Shown here: one piece after another, positions 1 to 5,429 of the stretch
Position numbering within the stretch: the first letter of the stretch is position 1
Layout: each line of letters begins with the position of its first letter
Assembly: GCA_009839725.1 (NCBI GenBank)
Contig: VXPF01000136.1
Span: 1 to 48,368, forward strand
Length of the DNA stretch: 48,368 nucleotides
Source of the DNA: Dehalococcoidia bacterium
GTDB taxonomy: Bacteria > Chloroflexota > Dehalococcoidia > Tepidiformales > Tepidiformaceae
Reading direction: 5' to 3'
The notes under the pieces: generated by a model
Databases searched by the model: none
What the model saw: the letters and a program-made list of their open reading frames with translations, nothing else
Told to the model about the DNA's origin: nothing
Program-made: the position numbers and the translations under genes

Positions 1-1
1 G

Positions 2-850
2 GCCTGGTGCGGGTGGGTGTGGGAGACGCTGGGTCGGCCCCAGCCGTTCACGATCATCGAGCCGGGGGCGGGCGAGGGCGCCCTGGCCACCTCCCTGCTG
101 GACTGGGCGGAGGGGCGGGGCGGAGGCTTCGCGGAGGCGCTCCGCTACGTCGCTATCGAGCCGAACGCGCAGGGCTCCGACGGGCGCGTCGACTGGCTCG
201 AAGCCCCGGAGCCGGTGGAGGCGGGGGTGGTGCTGTCGAACGAGCTGTTCGACGCGTTGCCGGTGCGGCTCTTCGATGTCGAGGAACGGGGGCCGGTGGA
301 GGTGTACGTGCGCTGGGACGGGGAGCGGTTCGTGGAGGCGCGAGGAAGCATCGCGACGATCGACGGAGCGCCCTCGGCGGGACGCTTCGAGGTGAGCGGG
401 CGGGCGCACGCGACGATGTCGGCGATGTGCGACCTGGTGCAGCGAGGGGCGGTACTCGCGTTCGACTACGGGTACCCGGAGGAGGAGCTGTGGGCGGACT
501 GGCGCCGGCAGGGGACGCTGCTCTGCTTCTACCGCCACACGGCGCACGAGGATCCCTACCAGCACGTGGGCGAGCAGGACCTGACGGCTCATGTGAACCT
601 CTCCGAGCTGGAGCTGGCGATGGAGCTGGGCGGATTGACGCCGTTCCCGCCGGTGACGCAGGCGGCGTTCCTGACGGATGCGGGACTGGGGAGCCTGATC
701 GAGAGCGTGCGCGACGACCTGCCCGAGTACTTCGCTCGGCGGCGGGCATTCCAGCAACTGACGGACGCGGCCGGCCTGGGGCGCGTTCGGGTGCTGGCGG
801 GAACGAGGGGCGTGGAGGGGCAGCCGCCGGGATTCGGGGGCGAGGCGTGA
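2..850 (+). CDS. MidA/NDUFAF7-type SAM-dependent methyltransferase, 5' truncated by the window edge
   Basis: The reading frame is open from the first bases of the window, so the true start lies upstream and only the last 282 codons or so are visible. Seen: a glycine-rich SAM-binding motif (EPGAGEGALA) near the beginning and the motif SNELFDALPV, which is characteristic of the MidA/NDUFAF7 (DUF185) methyltransferases. Known: mitochondrial NDUFAF7 methylates an arginine of a complex I subunit. Bacterial relatives are mostly uncharacterised and their substrates are unknown. The stop codon overlaps the GTG start of the peroxiredoxin gene (GTGA), so the two genes are probably translated together. 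A GTG at 17 lies inside the conserved N-terminal part of the fold and is unlikely to be the real start. The family call is firm; the substrate is unknown. Confidence 0.8.
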   Translation, partial: AWCGWVWETLGRPQPFTIIEPGAGEGALATSLLDWAEGRGGGFAEALRYVAIEPNAQGSDGRVDWLEAPEPVEAGVVLSNELFDALPVRLFDVEERGPVEVYVRWDGERFVEARGSIATIDGAPSAGRFEVSGRAHATMSAMCDLVQRGAVLAFDYGYPEEELWADWRRQGTLLCFYRHTAHEDPYQHVGEQDLTAHVNLSELELAMELGGLTPFPPVTQAAFLTDAGLGSLIESVRDDLPEYFARRRAFQQLTDAAGLGRVRVLAGTRGVEGQPPGFGGEA

Positions 851-1362
851 GCAGCGGGGAGCGCGAGCCCGCGACCGCCTCGCCGCCTCGCGAGGAGCCC
901 ATCGAGGTGGGCGCGCGCGCTCCCGATTTCCGCCTCCCGGCCGTGACCACGGGGGGAGAGCAGATCGAGGTGGCGTTCGGGGAGACGCTGGCGGAGGGCG
1001 ACGTGCTGCTCGTCTTCTACCAGGACGACGGGATGCCCATCTGCACGAGCGAGTTGAAGGCGTTCGCGCAGGAGCACGAGACCCTGCGTGGGGCGGGCGT
1101 GCAGGTGTTCGGCGTGAACACGAACGGGCTCGGCTCGCACGCGCGGTTCCAGGAGCGGGACCGCTTCCCCTTCCCCCTGATCAGCGACTTCCACGGGGAG
1201 GTTGTGCGCGCCTACGGCCTCTGGGACGACGACGCGCGGAAGTCGAGACGGGCGCTGGTCATCGTGGGTGGGGACGGGACGGTCCGCTACGTGGAGCCGC
1301 ACTTCAACCCGGGCAACCTGGCCGCGTTCGAGGCGGTGTTCGCGGCGCTGGGGCTGGCGTAG
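847..1362 (+). CDS. Single-cysteine peroxiredoxin-like protein (AhpC/TSA, redoxin fold)
   Basis: 171 aa, starting with GTG in a 4-nt overlap with the preceding stop. A low-complexity N-terminus (residues 1-20) leads into a thioredoxin-like fold, starting with GARAPDFRLP, a typical peroxiredoxin beginning. The candidate peroxidatic residue is C66 in FYQDDGMPICTSEL, and there is no other cysteine, so any peroxidase cycle would be 1-Cys. Known: peroxiredoxins use PxxxT/SxxC at this site to reduce H2O2 or organic peroxides. Here the Pro is Gln59 and the Thr/Ser is Met63, so activity may be altered or lost. The C-terminal half (DFHGEVVRAYGLWDDD, then ALVIVGGDGTVRYVE) matches AhpE/BCP-like proteins. 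The family call is good; the peroxidase function is uncertain. Confidence 0.75.
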   Translation: MSSGEREPATASPPREEPIEVGARAPDFRLPAVTTGGEQIEVAFGETLAEGDVLLVFYQDDGMPICTSELKAFAQEHETLRGAGVQVFGVNTNGLGSHARFQERDRFPFPLISDFHGEVVRAYGLWDDDARKSRRALVIVGGDGTVRYVEPHFNPGNLAAFEAVFAALGLA

Positions 1363-1440
1363 ACACTCGACCCCAGCGGGGTGCTGGCCTAGGGTGGCGG
1401 GGGCCGTTTCGAGGGCAGTGGCGGCCGCAGGGAGCAAAGC

Positions 1441-2232
1441 GTGACGCGAAAGCGACTTCTTATCGGGGGCGGCGTGGTCGTGATCGCGATCATCGCCGTC
1501 GCGATCGTCCTGGTCTGGTTGTTGCTGCTGCGAGATGACTCGCCACCACCCGTGAGCCTCGAGGGTGCTGTGTCGTCCCGGCAGGACGAGACGACGCCGG
1601 CCACGGCGACCCCCAGTCCCACGGCGGAGGGCACGGAGGCGGCCACAGCGGCCGCCACCGCCACAGCGGCGAGCCAGCCGGAGGCCCAGCCGGCCGGCAT
1701 CGACGGGACGTGGACGCTGGCGGATGGGGAGGAGAGCTTCGTCGGATACCGGGTGGAGGAGGAGCTCGCGACGATCGGCTACAAAGAGGCGGTGGGCCGA
1801 AGCCCGACGATCGAGGCGACGATCACGATCGAGGGCGGGCAGCTGACGGGGGTCCTGGTGACCGCCGACTTGCGTGACCTGAAGAGCGATGACCCGCGCC
1901 GGGATGGCGCGATTCGCAACCAGGCGCTGGAGTCGAACGCATTCCCCATGGCCACCTTCGAGCTGACCGAGCCGGTGGCCGTCCCACCGGGCCTTGCCGA
2001 GGGCGAGCCCATTTCCATCGAGGCGAACGGCACGCTCACCCTGCACGGCGTGACCCGACCGGTCACGATCCCGATCGAAGGGAAGCTGGAGGATGGGTTG
2101 ATGGTGGTCGTGGGATCGATCCCGATCGTGTTCGCGGACTACGACATCGACCAGCCGCGCTCACCGATCCTCGTGTCTATCGAGGACAACGGGGTGATGG
2201 AGCTGCAGTTGTTCCTCGTGCGGGGCCCGTAG
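1441..2232 (+). CDS. Membrane-anchored YceI-domain protein
   Basis: 263 aa with a GTG start preceded by AGGGAG at a suitable distance. A short basic N-terminus (TRKR) is followed by one strongly hydrophobic segment (about residues 6-30), which looks like a membrane anchor or uncleaved signal. Then comes an Ala/Thr/Pro-rich linker (35-80) and a YceI-like lipocalin-fold domain (about 85-262). Family hallmarks seen are the opening GTWTLADGEESFVGYRV, the NQALESNAFPMATFEL segment (compare xFPxxxF) and GTLTLHGVTRPV. Known: YceI proteins bind isoprenoid-type lipids in a beta-barrel and are often secreted or periplasmic. The anchor and linker suggest display outside the cytoplasmic membrane. The ligand cannot be told. 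A 77-nt gap separates it from the peroxiredoxin gene. Confidence 0.85.
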   Translation: MTRKRLLIGGGVVVIAIIAVAIVLVWLLLLRDDSPPPVSLEGAVSSRQDETTPATATPSPTAEGTEAATAAATATAASQPEAQPAGIDGTWTLADGEESFVGYRVEEELATIGYKEAVGRSPTIEATITIEGGQLTGVLVTADLRDLKSDDPRRDGAIRNQALESNAFPMATFELTEPVAVPPGLAEGEPISIEANGTLTLHGVTRPVTIPIEGKLEDGLMVVVGSIPIVFADYDIDQPRSPILVSIEDNGVMELQLFLVRGP

Positions 2233-2282
2233 CGACCCGCGATATTGACGGCCCGTTCGCGGCGTTCCAGCATGGAGGGCCA

Positions 2283-2657
2283 ATGGCGGCCTACTCCGAA
2301 ACCGTGATGGACCACTTCGAGCATCCCCGGAACGCGGGGGAGATGGACGCGCCCGACGGCGAGGCCACGGTTCGCAATCCCGTGTGCGGGGACCGGATGC
2401 AGGTGATGCTGCGCATCGCCGACGACCGCATTGCGAAGATGCAGTGGCTCACGCGGGGCTGTCCGCCCGCGATCGCCACGAGCTCGTGGACGAGCGAGCA
2501 CGTCGAGGGGTGGACGCTGGCGGAGGCGGAGGCGCTCACGCGCGAGGCGATCGCCGAAGGCATCGGCGGGTTGCCACGAGACAAGGTGCACTGCAGCGTG
2601 CTCGCCGCCGACGCGCTCAGGAAGGCGATCGCGGACTACCGTGCGCGAGTGAGCTGA
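2283..2657 (+). CDS. sufU: SufU/IscU-like iron-sulfur cluster scaffold protein
   Basis: 124 aa. ATG start with GGAGGG 4 nt upstream. The three scaffold cysteines are present: C35 in NPVCGD, with the conserved D37; C60 in RGCPPAIA; and C104 in VHCSVLAADAL. The N-terminus (YSETVMDHFEHPRNAGEM) is also typical of NifU-N/IscU/SufU. Known: these proteins hold nascent Fe-S clusters, or in the SufU branch act as zinc-dependent sulfur acceptors for SufS. SufU proteins usually have an insert between the second and third cysteines of the IscU fold. The spacing here (C60 to C104) looks IscU-like in length, so scaffold rather than SufU transfer activity is possible. No sufS, sufB or sufC lies nearby. The family call is firm. 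Confidence 0.85.
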   Translation: MAAYSETVMDHFEHPRNAGEMDAPDGEATVRNPVCGDRMQVMLRIADDRIAKMQWLTRGCPPAIATSSWTSEHVEGWTLAEAEALTREAIAEGIGGLPRDKVHCSVLAADALRKAIADYRARVS

Positions 2658-2729
2658 GGCGATTCCGTCTGTGCATTCGGTCACAAGCGGTCGTATGATG
2701 CGGCCACTGGCACCGGAGGCGCCTTTCCG

Positions 2730-2948
2730 ATGATCGAATCCCTGCTCGCTCTCTACAGCCCGACCGCGCTCGGAGTGATTTTCGTGCTGGTGTGGGCGAC
2801 CACGGCCATCATCGTGACGATTCCGGCCTTCGCGACGCGGGGCACGGCCCAGATGGTGTGGTTCGGGGCAGCGGGGTTCGTACTGACGATCGAGGCGGGC
2901 GTGCTGATCGCCCTGGCGGTGCTCAACAGCCAGGGCAAGGTCTTCTAG
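2730..2948 (+). CDS. Small two-helix membrane protein of unknown function
   Basis: 72 aa, ATG start with GGAGG about 11 nt upstream and a TATGAT hexamer at 2694-2699 that could be a -10 box. Two hydrophobic helices are visible (about residues 12-34 and 43-65), joined by a short loop (ATRGTAQM), and almost nothing else. Such two-TM miniproteins are common in this size class. I do not recognise the family. The initiation signals and the compact hydrophobic pattern support a real gene. It is flanked by sufU on the same strand and a convergent small helix-turn-helix gene. Confidence 0.6.
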   Translation: MIESLLALYSPTALGVIFVLVWATTAIIVTIPAFATRGTAQMVWFGAAGFVLTIEAGVLIALAVLNSQGKVF

Positions 2949-2967
2949 CCGCGGGTTTCCGGGAAAG

Positions 2968-3180
2968 CTACAGCAGGCGGCGGATGGGCTTGCGGCCCGG
3001 TCGCGGGTCGTAGTTGCTCTTGAACATCTCGAGCTTGTCACGCTCGATGAGGTACTTGCCGGCGAAGAGCGTGGCCGGGATCTTCTTCTGCTTGATCAGC
3101 CGCCGCAGGCTCTGGGGGTGAATCGAGAGCTCGCGGGCCGACTCGACGAGGTCCAGGTAGTCGTCAAATGGGGTCGCCAT
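2968..3180 (-). CDS. Small excisionase/MerR-like helix-turn-helix protein
   Basis: 70 aa from the ATG at 3180. Another in-frame ATG exists at 3189, but GGAG at 3190-3193 sits 9 nt before the 3180 ATG and directly abuts the other, so 3180 is preferred. The sequence has the winged-helix pattern of excisionase-type DNA-binding domains: ESARELSIHPQSLRRLIKQKKIPATLFAGKYLIERDKLEMFK, i.e. helix-turn-helix then a beta-hairpin wing, here given only to show the order of elements in two parts (residues 14-33 helix-turn-helix, 34-56 wing and last helix). The C-terminus is basic. Known: such domains occur in phage Xis proteins and in small transcription factors. No integrase or other phage gene is nearby, so a regulatory role is more likely. 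Target unknown. Confidence 0.6.
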   Translation of the reverse strand: MATPFDDYLDLVESARELSIHPQSLRRLIKQKKIPATLFAGKYLIERDKLEMFKSNYDPRPGRKPIRRLL

Positions 3181-3309
3181 AGCCGTCATCTCCGCTCACC
3201 CGGATCGCGGGGTGTGAAACGATAATCCGAGTAGGCAATAAAAATCTAGCATCGTCTCGTCTTTATGTCGAAACCTTAATCTCGGAGTGGCCCCTGAGCG
3301 GGGTTGGGC

Positions 3310-3315
3310 TATCCT
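3310..3315 (+). promoter_or_regulatory. Candidate -10 hexamer TATCCT of a leaderless promoter
   Basis: TATCCT ends 7 nt before the ATG at 3323, and no Shine-Dalgarno sequence lies in between. A transcript starting about 7 nt after the hexamer would begin at the start codon. No good -35 box is seen. It belongs to the group of similar start-proximal hexamers in this window. Confidence 0.4.
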
Positions 3316-3322
3316 GCCGCGG

Positions 3323-3970
3323 ATGGCGTCGGTGCTGTGGCTGGACTTCGAGGGGGTCGTGGTGGAGGCGGGGCTGACCGACGCGGTCATCGCCGAGTTC
3401 GGCGTTGACGCTCCCAACACCGGCGCCTCCGATTCCGAGATGGGGCTGGCCTCGGCGATTGCGCAATTCGAGGCGTCCCGCGAAGAGGTGGAGTCGCGCG
3501 TGCGGGAGCTGGCCCGGGTGCGCCCCGGGTTCGAAGAGCTTTTGGGATGGGCGCAGTGGCACGGGTGGCTTCCGATCGTGGTCAGCGCGGCCCCCGACGT
3601 CTGCGTCGAGACCGTGCTGGAGGATCCGGCCTTCGACCGCGTGACGCGGCACTGCGGGCGTACCCGGCAGGTGTATCGCTGGCGCCTGACCTACGCCAGC
3701 CCGCGGGGAGTCGAGCTGGAGGAGGGCTTCCTGCTCTCGTACGCGGCGGCGCTGCGCGATGCCGGCGACCTGGTCGTCCATGTCGGGCAGGGGGCCGCGG
3801 GGGAGGCGGCGGCACGGCTCGCCTACGCGACCTGCACGGGCGGGCCGCTGCGGGAGGTTCTGGGGGAGGGGGAACGAGCGTACGGATTCGAGACGCTGGA
3901 GGATGTCAGGGCGCTGCTGGAACGCGAGGGGGAGGCGTGGCGGGCATCCTTCGCGACCGCAACGGGATAG
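3323..3970 (+). CDS. HAD-superfamily phosphatase-like protein with degenerate motifs
   Basis: 215 aa. The N-terminus SVLWLDFEGVV matches HAD motif I (DxDGTV), but the second Asp is Glu. Motif II Ser is present (VVSAAPD). The C-terminal metal-binding motif, normally GDGxxD, reads HVGQGAAGEAAARLA, so the acidic pair is missing. The overall plan, with a small helical cap around residues 20-75 and a Rossmann-like core, resembles MtnX/SerB-like phosphatases. With DxE and no motif IV acid, catalysis may be weak or lost. I chose the ATG at 3323 rather than the in-frame GTG at 3287: motif I comes right after it, and a -10-like hexamer sits just upstream. The gene is convergent with a GNAT gene. Fold call moderately sure; substrate unknown. 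Confidence 0.6.
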   Translation: MASVLWLDFEGVVVEAGLTDAVIAEFGVDAPNTGASDSEMGLASAIAQFEASREEVESRVRELARVRPGFEELLGWAQWHGWLPIVVSAAPDVCVETVLEDPAFDRVTRHCGRTRQVYRWRLTYASPRGVELEEGFLLSYAAALRDAGDLVVHVGQGAAGEAAARLAYATCTGGPLREVLGEGERAYGFETLEDVRALLEREGEAWRASFATATG

Positions 3971-3986
3971 CGGCCGCGCGACCGGC

Positions 3987-4562
3987 CTAGACGTCGCAGG
4001 ACATGATCACGAGGTCGCGCTCGTTGCCCTCGCGGTCGATTACCCAGCCCTCCAGCGTCGCCTGGTAGCGGAAGCCGAGACGCTCGAAGACGACGCGGGC
4101 GCCTTCCTGGTCGACCGTCATCTGGGCGGTGAGCTTGGTCACGCCGAGGGCGGGAGCGACCTGGCGAATCTCGGCAGCGAGCAGCCCACCCATTCCCGTG
4201 CCGCGGTAGCGGGCGTCGACGTTGATGCGGATCTCGCCGATGTGGCGGGTCCAGCGAGCAGGGCGGGTCCAGCGGGCGGGCTCGGTATGCAGGCTGGAGT
4301 AGCCGACAATCTTGTCGTCGACGCGGGCGACGATGGTGAACGTGTCCCCGGTCGTCACCTCGGCAAGCCAGGCATCCACCGTGGCGGCCGAGGTAATGTC
4401 TTCGCGCAGGAACAGGAGGACTTCTTCGTCCAGCCCGCGCGTGAACTCGAGCATGTCGTCACGGTCGTTGTCCGAGAACGCAAGGAAGACGGCGGGAGTG
4501 CCGTCACGGAGCTCGGCTTCCTTGGGGTAGCGGGAGGACAGGTTCGGGATGGAGGAGGTCAT
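3987..4562 (-). CDS. GNAT-family N-acetyltransferase (tandem copy 1)
   Basis: 191 aa from the ATG at 4562. Seen: the GNAT core, with strand pattern GDTFTIVARVDDKIVGYSSLH, the acetyl-CoA pyrophosphate-binding motif A (YRGTGMGGLL) and the C-terminal motif B (VFERLGFRYQATLEGWVIDREG). It closely resembles the protein encoded just upstream (4635-5192) along its whole length, so the pair arose by tandem duplication. A repeated segment PARWTRPARWTR is unique to this copy. The start is supported by TATACT ending 9 nt before the ATG. Known: GNATs acetylate small amines or protein N-termini. The substrate cannot be inferred here. Confidence 0.85.
   Translation of the reverse strand: MTSSIPNLSSRYPKEAELRDGTPAVFLAFSDNDRDDMLEFTRGLDEEVLLFLREDITSAATVDAWLAEVTTGDTFTIVARVDDKIVGYSSLHTEPARWTRPARWTRHIGEIRINVDARYRGTGMGGLLAAEIRQVAPALGVTKLTAQMTVDQEGARVVFERLGFRYQATLEGWVIDREGNERDLVIMSCDV
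4245..4280 (-). repeat. 18-bp in-frame tandem duplication inside the GNAT gene
   Basis: Two 18-bp units (4245-4262 and 4263-4280) differ at only two positions and encode PARWTR twice. The paralogous gene upstream has only one copy of the six residues at the same place. The insertion lies just before the central strand that leads to motif A. Confidence 0.85.
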
Positions 4563-4571
4563 GGCGGGACA

Positions 4572-4577
4572 AGTATA
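4572..4577 (-). promoter_or_regulatory. Candidate -10 hexamer TATACT, leaderless type
   Basis: On the minus strand TATACT ends 9 nt before the ATG at 4562. No Shine-Dalgarno sequence separates them and no convincing -35 box is visible. It suggests that the second GNAT gene has its own promoter although it lies only 72 nt behind its paralogue. Confidence 0.4.
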
Positions 4578-4634
4578 GGTGTCGGGGACAGCAAGGGGAG
4601 CCGGCCCCGCCGGCAAAGCAGGCGGGACTTCCGT

Positions 4635-5192
4635 CTAGATTTCGCGAGCCATGATGAGCAGGTCGAGGTCGCGACCGTCGCGGTCCATGACCCAGCCGGG
4701 GAGGATGGCCTGGTAGCGGAACCCGAGCCGCTCGAACACGGTCCTGGCCGTGAGCTGGTCGACGGGCATCTGGGCGCTCAGGGTCCGGATGTTGAAGGCG
4801 GGGGCGACGGTGCGAATCTCGCCGGCCAGCAGGCCGCCGAGTCCCGTCCCGCGGTAGTCGGGATGCACGTTGATGCGAATCTCGCCCACGTGGCGGGTCC
4901 ACCGGGCCGGCTCGGTATGGAGACTGCCGTAGCCGACGATGCGATCGCCGACCTCAGCGATGACGGTGAACGTCTCGCCCTTCTCGACATCGGTGAGCCA
5001 CTCGTCGACGACGTCGGGAGAGGTGATGTCCTCGCGCAGGAAGAGCAGGTCTTCTTCCTCGAGCGCCCGCGCGAAGCCGATGAGATGGTCGCGGTCGGAA
5101 GAGAGGACGGGACGGAAGACCACGGCGGTGCCATCACGCAACAGGTCGTTGGTGGGATAGCGGAACGCGAGATCTTCACGTTTGAGCGTCAT
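4635..5192 (-). CDS. GNAT-family N-acetyltransferase (tandem copy 2)
   Basis: 185 aa, ATG start. Domain order is as in its neighbour: the N-terminal half (FRYPTNDLLRDGTAVVFRP) precedes a GNAT core with motif A YRGTGLGGLL and motif B VFERLGFRYQAILPGWVMDR. The two proteins align end to end, with identical blocks such as VGEIRIN/IGEIRIN and LLFLREDITS. No Shine-Dalgarno sequence is visible. Instead a promoter (TTGTGA, 16 nt, TAGAAT) ends 9 nt before the start, pointing to a leaderless mRNA. Substrate unknown; the close paralogy suggests related substrates. Confidence 0.87.
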   Translation of the reverse strand: MTLKREDLAFRYPTNDLLRDGTAVVFRPVLSSDRDHLIGFARALEEEDLLFLREDITSPDVVDEWLTDVEKGETFTVIAEVGDRIVGYGSLHTEPARWTRHVGEIRINVHPDYRGTGLGGLLAGEIRTVAPAFNIRTLSAQMPVDQLTARTVFERLGFRYQAILPGWVMDRDGRDLDLLIMAREI

Positions 5193-5201
5193 CGCGGAGG
5201 C

Positions 5202-5229
5202 ATTCTAGCCAGTCCCGGACCCTTCACAA
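5202..5229 (-). promoter_or_regulatory. Sigma-70-type promoter directly upstream of a GNAT gene
   Basis: Minus strand: -35 TTGTGA (5224-5229), 16-nt spacer, -10 TAGAAT (5202-5207), then 9 nt to the ATG at 5192. Transcription would start within about 3 nt of the start codon. This is the best -35/-10 pair of the leaderless set. It lies inside the 3' end of the small cysteine-protein gene. Confidence 0.55.
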
Positions 5230-5429
5230 GGGGGCTCGCTCACGGTGGGGGCAAAGGCGTGGCAGGAGGTGCGGGGCAGGGCGGGATACTTCCGCAGGGA
5301 GGGGTCGTCGGCGGCTTGCTCGCAGAGCAAGAAGCTCGAGCCGCGACCGCTGCGGACGACACGCGCATACCGACAGAGGCTGCAGAGTCCGACGGCGGGA
5401 TCGAGGGAGGGGGATGGGGAGTCGGTCAC
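5205..5429 (-). CDS. Small four-cysteine protein coupled to pheT, unknown function
   Basis: 74 aa. Its GTG start overlaps the pheT stop codon in a GTGA tetranucleotide, the classic sign of translational coupling, so I take it as the third gene of the pheS-pheT operon. Seen: C16 and C19 form a CxxC (LCSLCRYARV), with C36 (FLLCEQ) and C56 (SCHAF) further on, and a phrase YPALP between them. This spacing suits a small zinc-binding or Fe-S knuckle. Similar little CxxC...C...C proteins are often annotated as hypothetical. I do not know a function. A role linked to tRNA-Phe charging is suggested only by position. Confidence 0.65.
   Translation of the reverse strand: MTDSPSPSLDPAVGLCSLCRYARVVRSGRGSSFLLCEQAADDPSLRKYPALPRTSCHAFAPTVSEPPCEGSGTG

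Noticed and set aside
1370-1382. Small hairpin ACCCC/GGGGT after the peroxiredoxin gene
   Set aside because: Five pairs and no following T-run; short G/C inverted repeats are expected by chance here.
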